Source of the DNA: Candidatus Gastranaerophilales bacterium | Lineage (GTDB): Bacteria > Cyanobacteriota > Vampirovibrionia > Gastranaerophilales > Gastranaerophilaceae | Length of the DNA stretch: 64,000 bases | Direction: 5' to 3' | Assembly (NCBI GenBank): GCA_944326465.1 | Contig: CALVEB010000008.1 | Location: 1 to 64,000 of the forward strand | Shown here: in pieces, positions 47,408 to 56,051 of the stretch | Layout of the letters: the number at the start of each line of letters is the position of its first letter | Position numbering within the stretch: the stretch's first letter is position 1 | Notes under the pieces: model-generated | Database searches by the model: none | Told to the model about the DNA's origin: nothing | Seen by the model: the letters and a program-made list of their open reading frames with translations, nothing else | Position numbers and translations under genes: made by a program

Positions 47408-48160
47408 CTATTTATGATTAACACCGTAACCAAACATCGAAAAATCATATTTAATAGGGTCTTCTGCATCAAATTCCCTAAGTTTTGTACTTAACTCCAA
47501 TACAGATTTAAAATCATTTGCTTTACGGGTCAATAGTCCCATTTCCCGTGAAATCCTTGCTACATGCACATCCAGAGGAATAAGGAGTTCAGATGCCGGC
47601 ATGAAATTCCATAAACCTAAATCTACAGGCCCTTTTCTTATCATCCATCTTAAATACATGCACATGCGTTTCATTGCCCCGCCGTTTCGAGGATTAGGTA
47701 TCATAAAATAAAACCCCTGTCCTGTAGCTTTTCCGGCACGGGTATAAAAATAATCCGTTACAGGGATAAACATATTATTATCAACCGGATTTTCATAGCC
47801 GTATTTAAAAAGTTCTTCAAGCCCGCCATCTTTTTCATACAACATTCGTAAAATCTTAAAAATCTCTGCAAAATCAGCAGTTGTCCCGAAACGATAGTTA
47901 AAGTCACCCAGCACGCCAGTTTCAAAATTCATAATAAAATTATAAGGCTCATTGTCAGCAATATTAACAAAAAGCTCATTGAGCTTCTTTATAAAAACAT
48001 TTCTATTTCCATAAGCAAGCAATGAAGCAATAAAACCCGCTATTTCGCTGTCCTGACGGGAGCCATTGTAACGGTGTGGAAACTGTACCGGATCGTCTTT
48101 AATAAAATCCGCTGTTTCATACTCCCTCACTAATTCTTCTATTTCAAGTTTTGTTATCAT
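47408..48160 (-). CDS. TIGR02757/DUF2400 family protein
   Basis: A 250-residue protein of the conserved TIGR02757 group. Marks are DPVQFPHRYNGSRQDSEIAG, FIASLLAYGNRNVF, NPRNGGAMKRMCMYLRWMIR, GLWNFMPASELLIPLDVHVA, and FSMFGYGVNH at the end. The fold is suggested to be helix-hairpin-helix DNA-glycosylase-like, but the function is unknown. The terminator downstream is shared with the GGDEF gene. Confidence 0.85.
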   Translation of the reverse strand: MITKLEIEELVREYETADFIKDDPVQFPHRYNGSRQDSEIAGFIASLLAYGNRNVFIKKLNELFVNIADNEPYNFIMNFETGVLGDFNYRFGTTADFAEIFKILRMLYEKDGGLEELFKYGYENPVDNNMFIPVTDYFYTRAGKATGQGFYFMIPNPRNGGAMKRMCMYLRWMIRKGPVDLGLWNFMPASELLIPLDVHVARISREMGLLTRKANDFKSVLELSTKLREFDAEDPIKYDFSMFGYGVNHK

Positions 48161-48248
48161 AGTTTTATATTAACAATAAAATATAAATTTGTAAAATTAA
48201 ATTTGCAATATTAGAAAAAATGCGATAAGATTATTATAGGAGATGTAA

Positions 48249-48653
48249 ATGGCAAACGAGATTAATATAAATATTTTAAAAGACTGTTTTAATACATTAG
48301 AAGAATGTTATAATGACTATTTGTCACAAACTGATGAAAAAATGCAAACTTATATTAAAGATTCATGTATAAAACGTTTTGAATATACTTATGAATGTGC
48401 AAAAAAAATAATGAATAAATATCTTAAAAAAGTATATGATAAACCGGATAAAGAACTAACAATAAATAATATTTTTAGAGAAATGTATGGTTTAGGATTT
48501 ATTAAAAATTTTGATAACTGGATTTTATATAGAGCAAAAAGAAATGTTACTTCTCATGAATATAATCTCAATGAAACATATAGTATAATCAATATTATAC
48601 CTGATTTTATTGATGATGTCAGATATTTAATAGAAAAATTGGAGGGAAAATGA
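48249..48653 (+). CDS. HEPN/HI0074-type nucleotidyltransferase partner
   Basis: A 134-residue helical protein with CIKRFEYTYECAKKIMNKYL, REMYGLGFIKNFDNWILYRA and KRNVTSHEYN. The RNVTSHEY piece corresponds to the RxxxxH/Y region of HEPN-type partners (HI0074/TIGR01987 group). In such pairs one partner acts as toxin or effector and the nucleotidyltransferase neutralises it by modifying it. GGAG precedes the ATG. It overlaps the next gene by 4 bases. Confidence 0.8.
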   Translation: MANEININILKDCFNTLEECYNDYLSQTDEKMQTYIKDSCIKRFEYTYECAKKIMNKYLKKVYDKPDKELTINNIFREMYGLGFIKNFDNWILYRAKRNVTSHEYNLNETYSIINIIPDFIDDVRYLIEKLEGK

Positions 48654-48940
48654 TACCCGGAGTTAATGAGAAAGAAGAAAAGATTATCAAGGATATTTTG
48701 AAGAATTATCCTTACGAGTTTTATTATTACGGCTCACGGGCAAACGGTGATTTTACACGGGCCTCTGATTTAGATATTCTAATCAAAGGTGATGAGGAAA
48801 TGCCGTGGAATGTATTGTCCAAACTTCGTTTTGAATTTGATGAAAGTCTTATTCCTTATATCGTTAACTTTGCAGATTACCACAAGATTTCACCGGAATT
48901 TTATTCATTGATAAAAGACACTCTTGTTAAAGTTTTTTAA
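48650..48940 (+). CDS. MntA/HI0073-type nucleotidyltransferase
   Basis: A 96-residue minimal nucleotidyltransferase. The motif is YYYGSRANGDFTRASDLDIL (GSR then D-x-D of the Pol-beta fold), with the third acidic residue near LIPYIVNFADYH. It pairs with the HEPN-like protein encoded just upstream in a HEPN/MNT toxin-antitoxin system. The end of the gene abuts tadA on the other strand. Confidence 0.85.
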   Translation: MIPGVNEKEEKIIKDILKNYPYEFYYYGSRANGDFTRASDLDILIKGDEEMPWNVLSKLRFEFDESLIPYIVNFADYHKISPEFYSLIKDTLVKVF

Positions 48941-49366
48941 TTAATCTTTATCACGCATATTGCTAAAATAATCATCAAGAAGCTGCCTGCATTTGTCTTC
49001 CAGAATACCGCCATAGACTTGCATTTTGGAATTAGCTTGAGATCTCAAATCAATTACAGAGCCTAATGCACCGTAATTAGGGTCATAAGCGCCAAAATAG
49101 ACAGCCTTCAATCTTGATTGCAAAATTGCCCAGGCACACATCGGGCATGGTTCAAGCGTAACATACATTATACAGTCATCCAGACGCCAACGTCCTAATT
49201 TAGAGGCTGCCTGCCTCAGCGCAAGAATTTCAGCGTGAGCAGTCACATCATTTTGTGCTTCTTTTTGGTTACAAGCAGATGCAATGATATTGTCATCTTT
49301 GACTATAACAGCACCAACGGGTATTTCGCCTCCGGCACGTAAAGCCGCCTCAATCGCTCTTTGCAT
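48941..49366 (-). CDS. tadA: tRNA-specific adenosine deaminase TadA
   Basis: About 141 residues. It converts A34 to inosine in tRNA-Arg(ACG). The zinc site is HAEILAL (catalytic HAE) with PCPMCAWA. The GAVIVKDDNIIASACN core is normal. I take the start at ATG 49366, which overlaps the stop of the histidine kinase gene by one base (TAATG) with GAGGTG upstream; a longer frame from 49426 lies within the kinase. It is thus translationally coupled to the two-component pair. Confidence 0.9.
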   Translation of the reverse strand: MQRAIEAALRAGGEIPVGAVIVKDDNIIASACNQKEAQNDVTAHAEILALRQAASKLGRWRLDDCIMYVTLEPCPMCAWAILQSRLKAVYFGAYDPNYGALGSVIDLRSQANSKMQVYGGILEDKCRQLLDDYFSNMRDKD

Positions 49367-51057
49367 TATGACACCTCTGCTTTTGATGTGTCTAATTGCA
49401 AGGTAATTTCTACGCAAAATCCGCATTCTTTTGTTGATGTAAGTTTGATTTTGCCATGCATTGCCTCTATTAAGCCTTTAACAATAAAAAGACCGAGTCC
49501 GGTACCGCGTGTCGTACGCGTTGTATTATCATCCAGACGTATAAATTTGCCGAAAAGCTGTTTCAGCTTTTTCTCAGGAATAACTTCACAGTCATTTTTG
49601 ACTAAAATCACTGCATCATCACCCTTTATATAGCCGTCAACAATAATTTTAGTTTCAGGCAATGCGTATTTCGCAGCGTTTTCCAATAGGTTTACAAATA
49701 CCTGTATCAACCGGTCTTTATCGGCCCAGAGTTGCGGAAAGTCTTCCGGAATGTTGAATATTATTTCTTTATGGTCTTTATTTTTTATCAAAACCTTGGC
49801 TTCTTCCAGAACTTCCGGCAACCAGACAGATTCGCTTACTGTACGCAGCCGCATGCCTTCTATATCCGGTATTGTAAGCAAATCTTCAATAAGTCTTTTT
49901 AAACGTTCGGATTGATCTTTAATTATACGGAGTGATTTTTGTTTGGTTTCCTCATCAATAACAATATCCTGACGCATAAGCCGCGTAGTATAGCCCTGAA
50001 TACTTGTTAATGGTGTGCGCAGTTCATGACTCACTGTATCTATAAGGTTTGAACGAAATTCATTCAACTGTTTTAATTCTTTGTTGTTTTTCTTCAATTG
50101 AATATAAGATTTCCGGATTTCTGACGCCATACGGTTAAATTCAAATGCGAGGAAAACGATTTCATGCGGTGTAAAGGCTGTTGTCAAAAGTCTTATCTGG
50201 CGGTCATAATTACCCTTTGAAATAGCAATTATACCTTTAAACAGCTGACGGATATTGATATAAAGATAATAAGTATACAATGCCGAAACAAAAATAATTG
50301 TCAAAAATGCCGCAAGAGAACAAACTATTATTTTATATCTGCCATTAAGAATAGCCTTTCTGGTAATTCGTTCAGTTGTATTTACGATAATAGTGATTTG
50401 CGGGTCAGCTTTGCGGAAATATACAAGCGGCTGGTTTTTTACGTCGCCAAAAATAACAGGTGTGTCATATTCCATATTTTTAGGCAACAGAGATAACGAC
50501 TCCTTAAAAACATCTTCTGTATAATTATGTGAGGCGATAAGTGTACCGTCATTTGTCATAACGTAAATCTGGCGCTTATCATCTTTCAGTGAGCGAAACA
50601 ATTCTTCTTTCAGGTTTTCTAATCTGTATGTTGCAACAAGATATGTGTCATCTTTCATTGTAACATGCAGTGTTGTCTTGCCGTTTGCGCGGTTATCACG
50701 ATAGAGTTTATTTAATTCATCCTGTGTTTTTATGATTTTTATACTTTCACAATCAACAAAGTTCTTTGCAACTTCGCTTAAATACACCTGTTTTTGTCTG
50801 TAAGTCGGGATATAATCAAGTGAAAAAACAAGTTGATTAAGATTATTGGTAACCGTTGTTGCGAAAAAATCTGTTTCATCAGAAACCATATTAGCAATTA
50901 ACACAGCGGATTCCCGTAACTGGTGCCGGACTGATTGCTGGTTAATATTGTTTATAACAAACGCACTTATTGTCATCGGGATAAGTACGGAAAAAAACAA
51001 TACTATAGCAATTTGTTCAACAATCTTGAGTCTTTTAAATTTAAACAATTCAGCCAA
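49366..51057 (-). CDS. Sensor histidine kinase
   Basis: A 563-residue membrane kinase. A first membrane helix is near residue 15-35 (IVLFFSVLIPMTISAFVI) and a second near 245-265 (IIVCSLAAFLTIIFVSALYT), with a Cache-like extracytoplasmic domain between. HAMP follows, then HisKA (DTVSHELRTPLTSIQGY) with the phosphorylated His, and the HATPase domain (NLLENAAKYA; GTGLGLFIVKGL). It signals to the response regulator encoded 2 bases upstream. The ligand is unknown. Confidence 0.93.
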   Translation of the reverse strand: MAELFKFKRLKIVEQIAIVLFFSVLIPMTISAFVINNINQQSVRHQLRESAVLIANMVSDETDFFATTVTNNLNQLVFSLDYIPTYRQKQVYLSEVAKNFVDCESIKIIKTQDELNKLYRDNRANGKTTLHVTMKDDTYLVATYRLENLKEELFRSLKDDKRQIYVMTNDGTLIASHNYTEDVFKESLSLLPKNMEYDTPVIFGDVKNQPLVYFRKADPQITIIVNTTERITRKAILNGRYKIIVCSLAAFLTIIFVSALYTYYLYINIRQLFKGIIAISKGNYDRQIRLLTTAFTPHEIVFLAFEFNRMASEIRKSYIQLKKNNKELKQLNEFRSNLIDTVSHELRTPLTSIQGYTTRLMRQDIVIDEETKQKSLRIIKDQSERLKRLIEDLLTIPDIEGMRLRTVSESVWLPEVLEEAKVLIKNKDHKEIIFNIPEDFPQLWADKDRLIQVFVNLLENAAKYALPETKIIVDGYIKGDDAVILVKNDCEVIPEKKLKQLFGKFIRLDDNTTRTTRGTGLGLFIVKGLIEAMHGKIKLTSTKECGFCVEITLQLDTSKAEVS

Positions 51058-51059
51058 TA

Positions 51060-51773
51060 TTATTCTCCCACAAACGGTGTTAATTTATAACCTACATTTG
51101 TGACAGTATGCAGATATTTTGGATTTTTGGCATCAGGTTCAATTTTGTTACGCAGCCCTCCAACATGAACTCTCAACATTCTGACATCTTCATTGCTGTC
51201 ATAGCCCCATACTTCATCAAGCAGGGTTGCCAGAGTCACAGGATGATTGAAATGCTGCATTAAACAGTATAATATCTCAAACTCAGTAGGTGTAAGCTTT
51301 ACACGCTTATTAACAATTACAGCTTCAAGTGTTTCAGGTGAAATTTCAATATCCCCTGCTTTTAAAATTTCATTAGAAAGGGAATTATCATCCTCAATGT
51401 TGTTACGTCTCAAAAGGACACGTATTCTGAGCAGAACTTCCTGAATATCAAACGGTTTGACGAGGTAATCATCAGCCCCGCAGTCAAAACCTTCTGTTTT
51501 GTCATCTATAGTGCCTTTTGCAGTCAACATTAATACAGGTATGGCAAGTTTGGCCTGACGAATATTTTTGCACACATCAAAGCCATTCATTTTAGGCATC
51601 ATAACATCAAGCAAAATAAGATCATAAGTATTATTCAAAGCTTTATTAAGCGCTTCCATACCGTCTTTTGCCGTATCAACAAAATAACCGCTCTGAGCAA
51701 CATCAAACTCTAACAATTCTCTTATTTCATCATCATCATCGGCTATTAAAATACGTTTTTGAATATTGCTCAT
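51060..51773 (-). CDS. OmpR/PhoB-family response regulator
   Basis: A 237-residue regulator. The receiver domain begins KRILIADDDDEIRELLEFDV with the acidic pocket, LILLDVMMPKMNGFD carries the phospho-Asp, and TAKG and KPFD complete it. The C-terminal winged helix (VKLTPTEFEILYCLMQHFN, ...VRMLRVHVGGLRNKIEPD) is of the OmpR type. It is first in the operon with the kinase and tadA. Targets are not visible here. Confidence 0.94.
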   Translation of the reverse strand: MSNIQKRILIADDDDEIRELLEFDVAQSGYFVDTAKDGMEALNKALNNTYDLILLDVMMPKMNGFDVCKNIRQAKLAIPVLMLTAKGTIDDKTEGFDCGADDYLVKPFDIQEVLLRIRVLLRRNNIEDDNSLSNEILKAGDIEISPETLEAVIVNKRVKLTPTEFEILYCLMQHFNHPVTLATLLDEVWGYDSNEDVRMLRVHVGGLRNKIEPDAKNPKYLHTVTNVGYKLTPFVGE

Positions 51774-51857
51774 ATTAATTACCTCTTCATTGAGTAAGTA
51801 TTATTATTTTAAAGTATTTTTTCAGGCTTTGCAATAAATATAAAGTTATATGTCGAA

Positions 51858-53291
51858 TTATTTAAACCTTCGCATCATAGCCATGGCTTTGTTAACAGCG
51901 TGTTTACCCATTTTGTTTTTAACACCGCCTAACCCTCCGAGCCTGCCTAAATCAGGGAAATTGCTGCCGGCGCTGCTCATTTTGCCCATTAAGCCTTTCA
52001 TATCACCCATGCTTTTCATCATAAGACGCATTTGCTCAAACTGTGATATAAACTGGTTAATTTCCTGCTGTCCGAGTCCTGTTCCTTTTGCCAGACGTTT
52101 TCTGCGGCTTGTATTCATCAAATTAGGGTTGCGGCGTTCTTCAGGAGTCATACTTTGAATTATAACTTCAATTTTTTTAAACTGTTTTTCACCTTCGTGT
52201 GATATTTTCTGCCTGTCGTCGCGTCCGATATTTATACCCGGAATCATCCCGAGAATTTGATCTATAGACCCGAACATTTTCATCTGTTTTTGAAGTTTCA
52301 GGAAATCTTCAAATGAAAATTCCGATTTTTGCATTTTTTCTTGTAATTCCAGCGCCTGCTGCTCGTCAAACACTTCCTGCGCACGTTCTACAAACGATAC
52401 AATATCGCCCATGCCCAAAATTCTTGTGGCCATTCTTTCAGGATAAAAATCTTCAAGTGCATTTAATTTTTCACCTGTACCGGTAAGCTTAATCGGTTTT
52501 CCTGTACAGTATGCAACACTCAAAGCAGAGCCGCCGCGGGAATCGCCGTCCAATTTTGTTAAAACAAGTCCGGTTAAACCGAGTTGCGCATCAAAGTTTT
52601 CTGCAACATTAACGGCTTCTTGCCCTGTCATAGCGTCTATTACAAGTAATTTTTCATTCGGATGGAAAATTCTGTCGATAAGTAAAAGTTCGGCCATCAT
52701 ATCAGTATCTATTTGCAGCCGTCCTGCTGTATCAAGGATTAGTGTATTAAACCCTTTTTCTTTAGCATACTCAATTGCAGAGCGTACAATCTGCTGTACA
52801 TCTTTGCAATCAGGTATTGTAAAAACTTCTGTACCAATATCATTACCCAGCGTCTGTAATTGTGAAATTGCGGCCGGTCTGTAAACATCACATGCTACAA
52901 GCAGAGGGTTACGTTTTTCTTTTTTCAGTTTAACAGCGAGTTTTGCGCTGGAAGTTGTTTTACCTGACCCTTGAAGACCGAGCATCATAATGATATTTGG
53001 CTGTCCTGTTAAATCAAGCGGTTTAGCTTCTTTGCCAAGGAGTTCGACAAGTTCATCATGCACAATTTTTACAAGCTGCTGTGACGGATCAACTCCTTTT
53101 AAAACATTTTCACCTTCAGCTTTATCCTTAATGGAAGATATGAAAGCCTTGACCACACGCAAATTAACATCAGCTTCCAGAAGTGCACGCCTTATCTCAC
53201 GAAGTGCATCCTGCATATTATCCTGCGTTAATTCCTGATTACGCGTTTTGCTTATTATTCCTTGTAATTTTTCACTAAGACTGTCGAACAT
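51858..53291 (-). CDS. ffh: Signal recognition particle protein Ffh
   Basis: A 477-residue SRP54 protein, which binds signal sequences on the ribosome and targets them to FtsY. The NG domain has GLQGSGKTTSSAKLA, DTAGRLQID, and TKLDGDSRGG. The methionine-rich M domain follows (MTPEERRNPNLMNTSRRKRL, then many Met). I place the start at ATG 53291 (MFDSLSEKLQGIISKTRNQE), with AAGGGA about 7 bases upstream; 16 extra upstream residues in frame are not family-like. Confidence 0.95.
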   Translation of the reverse strand: MFDSLSEKLQGIISKTRNQELTQDNMQDALREIRRALLEADVNLRVVKAFISSIKDKAEGENVLKGVDPSQQLVKIVHDELVELLGKEAKPLDLTGQPNIIMMLGLQGSGKTTSSAKLAVKLKKEKRNPLLVACDVYRPAAISQLQTLGNDIGTEVFTIPDCKDVQQIVRSAIEYAKEKGFNTLILDTAGRLQIDTDMMAELLLIDRIFHPNEKLLVIDAMTGQEAVNVAENFDAQLGLTGLVLTKLDGDSRGGSALSVAYCTGKPIKLTGTGEKLNALEDFYPERMATRILGMGDIVSFVERAQEVFDEQQALELQEKMQKSEFSFEDFLKLQKQMKMFGSIDQILGMIPGINIGRDDRQKISHEGEKQFKKIEVIIQSMTPEERRNPNLMNTSRRKRLAKGTGLGQQEINQFISQFEQMRLMMKSMGDMKGLMGKMSSAGSNFPDLGRLGGLGGVKNKMGKHAVNKAMAMMRRFK

Positions 53292-53372
53292 TTTTTTCCC
53301 TTTTGCATTATTAAAACTTATAATAATAAGATAACACAAAAAACCTGAAAATGTTATTTACTACAAGGCTTA

Positions 53373-53753
53373 TTAATCATTATAGTTAAACATACTCGGC
53401 GGTTCCGGCTCAGGCTTTGGTTCTTCCTGATCAAATTTGCCGGATTCATAATCGCGTATAGCATCTTCTAAAGGCCCAAAATTGTTATTATTCGGGTTAA
53501 TCATATCTCGAATATCGCCTAAGTCAGGATCCCAGGTTTCAAGAATCTGTTCTTCTTCCTCTTTGGTTACTTTTGGTTTTTTAGATTTAAACAAATCCAG
53601 AATAGAATAACCGTTTGAAGGCCCTGAAAATAATTCATCGTCATCATAAAACGCTTTAAATGACGGAGCAGTTGGTTTGCTTTCTGTTTTTTTAGATTGA
53701 ATATTGTTTTGAGATGTATAATTGTTATAAACACTAACCGGTGCGATTCTCAT
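53373..53753 (-). CDS. Small lineage-specific protein with PVS/SFKA motif
   Basis: A 126-residue protein beginning MRIAPVSVYNNYTSQNNIQS, then TAPSFKAFYDDDELF. The rest is Pro/Glu-rich and low in complexity, ending EPEPPSMFNYND. A similar opening is at 55026 (MMISPVSFRAA). The opening motif seems common to many proteins of this lineage, but the function is not known. It is upstream of ffh on the same strand. Confidence 0.55.
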   Translation of the reverse strand: MRIAPVSVYNNYTSQNNIQSKKTESKPTAPSFKAFYDDDELFSGPSNGYSILDLFKSKKPKVTKEEEEQILETWDPDLGDIRDMINPNNNNFGPLEDAIRDYESGKFDQEEPKPEPEPPSMFNYND

Positions 53754-53935
53754 TTATAATGCCCTTTCTGAATAATATTGATGATGTCATGATAACGCCT
53801 AAATATATTTTTATGCTACTTATGTAATAAAAAATTTACATAATTTTACATAGTTAAAATTTAAAACATCATAAAAACGAATGATTTAATTAAGATAGTA
53901 ATTTGCTAATATAAAACCATACTCCTTAGAGACTA

Positions 53936-53994
53936 AGATACACATATCCCTAATCAACAGCTATGCACCTTAAAGTACATAGCTTTTCTTTATA
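53936..53994 (+). promoter_or_regulatory. Hairpin leader before the DMT transporter gene
   Basis: CTTAG-AGA-CTAAG near 53937 and AGCTATG ... CATAGCT (about 53961-53989) followed by TTTTC form a small hairpin and a terminator-like hairpin. The transporter ATG comes 60 bases later. This could be an attenuator or riboswitch, or a small RNA; no known class is recognised. Confidence 0.35.
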
Positions 53995-54049
53995 AAAGCC
54001 GGCTGGAAGGAGAAGAATTTTTGTAATAGACTTTTGACAGGAGGAGAGA

Positions 54050-54943
54050 ATGAGAAGACGTGCAGCAGGAATATTAAACGGCGCAATAGCGGCCGCAAGT
54101 TACGGGACAAATCCATTGTTTGGCCTGCCTTTATACCATGCCGGAATAGGAGTGAATTCTGTTCTTTTTTACAGGTATTTTTTTGCTGTACTTATTTACT
54201 GGATATGGCTCAAATTTTACAAAAAAGTTTCGCTTAAAATTTCTAAAAAAGAATTTTGGCCGTTGCTAATAATGGGGATATTTTTTTCATTATCTTCACT
54301 TACACTTTTTGAGGCGTTTAAATATATAGATGCCGGTATTGCCTGTACAATTCTTTTTATTTATCCGGTAATTGTTGCGGTAATCATGGCGATATTTTTT
54401 AAGGAAAAAATCACAGCAACGGTTGTGAGTGCGATAATATTAACCTCTACCGGCATAGGGCTGTTATACAAAGGGGATTCAGGAGCGGCTTTAAACTTAT
54501 ACGGTATAGCAGTAGTATTGTTATCGGCGTTGTTATATGCATTATATATCGTAGGAGTGAAGAATATTAAAGTAATCAAGCACATGGATAGTGCAAGACT
54601 AAGCTTTTATGTTATGCTTTTCGGCTTGTTGGTCTATATATATAATTTGAAATTTTGTACAGAGTTACAAATACTTGACAGGCCTGTTTTATGGCTGCTT
54701 GCACTGGGTTTAGCTATTTTCCCGACGATAATTTCACTTGAGACAATTACTATTGCAATAAAGCTAATCGGGTCTACCAATACGGCAATTCTCGGGGCGT
54801 TGGAGCCTTTAACGGCAATATTTTTCGGAATAATTTTCTTTAATGAGCATTTGACTATCAGAATAGCTATTGGTGTCATATCAATCTTATTCGGCGTATT
54901 TTTGATTATTTCGCAAAAAATGCATGCACATAAGGTTACTTAA
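54050..54943 (+). CDS. EamA/DMT-superfamily transporter
   Basis: A 297-residue membrane protein with about ten hydrophobic segments, arranged as two EamA repeats. The first (GAIAAASYGTNPLFGLPLYH) has the FYRYFFAV... AFKYIDAGIACTILFIYPVI features, and the second GLAIFPTIISLETITIAIKL and ALEPLTAIFFGIIFFNEHLT. It is probably an exporter of amino acids or other metabolites; the substrate is unknown. AGGAGGAGAG precedes the ATG. Its transcript may start before the hairpins at 53937. Confidence 0.9.
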   Translation: MRRRAAGILNGAIAAASYGTNPLFGLPLYHAGIGVNSVLFYRYFFAVLIYWIWLKFYKKVSLKISKKEFWPLLIMGIFFSLSSLTLFEAFKYIDAGIACTILFIYPVIVAVIMAIFFKEKITATVVSAIILTSTGIGLLYKGDSGAALNLYGIAVVLLSALLYALYIVGVKNIKVIKHMDSARLSFYVMLFGLLVYIYNLKFCTELQILDRPVLWLLALGLAIFPTIISLETITIAIKLIGSTNTAILGALEPLTAIFFGIIFFNEHLTIRIAIGVISILFGVFLIISQKMHAHKVT

Positions 54944-54958
54944 AATTAATTTACAAAT

Positions 54959-54995
54959 CTATCAAAAAAGGCAAAAAATATTTTGATAGGCTTTT
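54959..54995 (+). terminator. Terminator after the transporter gene
   Basis: CTATCAAAA pairs with TTTTGATAG, followed by GCTTTTAT. Confidence 0.7.
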
Positions 54996-55025
54996 ATATG
55001 TATGTAAAAAATAAGGAATTTTGAT

Positions 55026-55343
55026 ATGATGATATCTCCAGTTAGTTTTAGAGCAGCGGCAACCCAGGCCGGTACAAATCAAAACACCAGACAAGAAGAA
55101 AAAAATAGTATAAAGGCACCTAAATTTACACCTGTGCAAAAGGCAACATTCAATGGTGTAGCGTGGGGAATATTTGGATATGCTATGGATAGAGTAATGA
55201 ATATGCTTCCGGGTAATCTATTTAAAACATCTACGAAGCAATCTATTTTAATAAATACAGGTATAGGTCTTGCTACGGGTGTATTATCGTATTTTAAAAT
55301 CAAGAAAACTCAATCGGAAAAAGAAACTGCGCCTGCTAAATAA
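55026..55343 (+). CDS. Small lineage-specific membrane-associated protein
   Basis: A 105-residue protein starting MMISPVSFRAAATQAGTNQN. A helical, weakly hydrophobic region runs AWGIFGYAMDRVMNML and TGIGLATGVLSYFKI. It has the same opening motif type as the protein at 53373. Function unknown. Confidence 0.5.
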   Translation: MMISPVSFRAAATQAGTNQNTRQEEKNSIKAPKFTPVQKATFNGVAWGIFGYAMDRVMNMLPGNLFKTSTKQSILINTGIGLATGVLSYFKIKKTQSEKETAPAK

Positions 55344-55356
55344 TTTTCCCTTTATT

Positions 55357-55436
55357 AATTTCCTGTGGCGTCGTCCGAAAAGGGAATATTACGCAGAAAG
55401 CGAAAAGCATAAATATTGGCGGCGGCAACGGGAATT
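55357..55436. repeat. tRNA-Glu 3'-end scar, copy 1
   Basis: An 80-base segment that matches 55531-55609 closely. It ends with the reverse complement of the tRNA-Glu 3' end (TGGCGGCGGCAACGGGAATT) but lacks the rest of the tRNA. Confidence 0.75.
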
Positions 55437-55497
55437 TGCTTAGCCGTGCGTGAGAATATGAAATTCGAACGCAACGGATAAGTATGCGTAGCTAACC

Positions 55498-55527
55498 CAA
55501 ATAATTTTCCAACAGAAAATTATTTGT
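55498..55527. terminator. Perfect hairpin downstream of tRNA-Glu
   Basis: AAATAATTTTC pairs with GAAAATTATTT around CAACA. It is placed to terminate tRNA-Glu on the minus strand, although a clear T-run is missing. Confidence 0.5.
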
Positions 55528-55530
55528 TTC

Positions 55531-55609
55531 AATTTCCGTGGCGTCGTCGTAAAAGGGAATATTGAGCAGAAAGCGAAAAGCATAAATATTGGCGGCGGCA
55601 ACGGGAATT
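55531..55609. repeat. tRNA-Glu 3'-end repeat, copy 2 (with the real tRNA)
   Basis: Partner of 55357-55436. This copy runs into the intact tRNA-Glu gene. Confidence 0.75.
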
Positions 55610-55664
55610 GAACCCGTGTCAACAGAATGAGAATCTGCTATCCTAACCTCTAGACGATGCCGCT
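55590..55664 (-). tRNA. tRNA-Glu(CUC)
   Basis: From 55664 the minus strand gives GCGGCA... D-arm, the anticodon arm GCAGA-TTCTCAT-TCTGT with anticodon CTC, the T-arm ACGGG-TTCAATT-CCCGT, discriminator G and encoded CCA. The first acceptor base appears as A opposite C, so either the end is one base off or the first pair is mismatched. Confidence 0.85.
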
Positions 55665-55743
55665 AAGTAACCTTATAATATTACTAAAATTTTATTTATT
55701 CAAGCCGTCTAATAAACTGTATAACATAAATGAAACAATAATA

Positions 55744-56049
55744 TCATGCTACTTCAAGTTCATAGCCTAATTCCTGAAAGATTTTTGCTATAGTTGAGAA
55801 TTTGGGTTCTTTTTCACTTTTAAACAAACTGTACAAGTGACTTCTTGACATTCCTACTTTTTTAGCAAAACTGGATATAGTGTCTTTTGCTTTTATGACA
55901 ATTTCTAATGCTCGATAAAAAGAATTAAAATCACCGTCTTCCAAATAATCCTTTAAACTTGCTTTTAGAAACAGTTTAATATCTTCGTCTGATTTTAAAT
56001 CATTAACTATATAATTTTCTAAATTTACAGTATTTTTTAAATATTTCAT
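55744..56049 (-). CDS. HI1420-type HTH antitoxin
   Basis: A 101-residue protein: LKSDEDIKLFLKASLKDYLE, DGDFNSFYRALEIVIKAKDT, HTH FAKKVGMSRSHLYSLFKSEK, and FQELGYELEVA. It belongs to the same family as the antitoxin at 18819. It lies 2 bases after hicB with no HI1419 toxin nearby, so it may act as an extra regulator of the hicAB operon or be an orphan. Confidence 0.8.
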   Translation of the reverse strand: MKYLKNTVNLENYIVNDLKSDEDIKLFLKASLKDYLEDGDFNSFYRALEIVIKAKDTISSFAKKVGMSRSHLYSLFKSEKEPKFSTIAKIFQELGYELEVA

Positions 56050-56051
56050 AA

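Noticed and set aside
53936-53994. A preQ1 or other named riboswitch
   Set aside because: The hairpins are present, but I could not align the conserved bases of any known class.
55440-55622. Minus-strand frame beginning MTRVQFPLPP
   Set aside because: It is the well-known artefact of translating through a tRNA 3' end, here tRNA-Glu and its scar.
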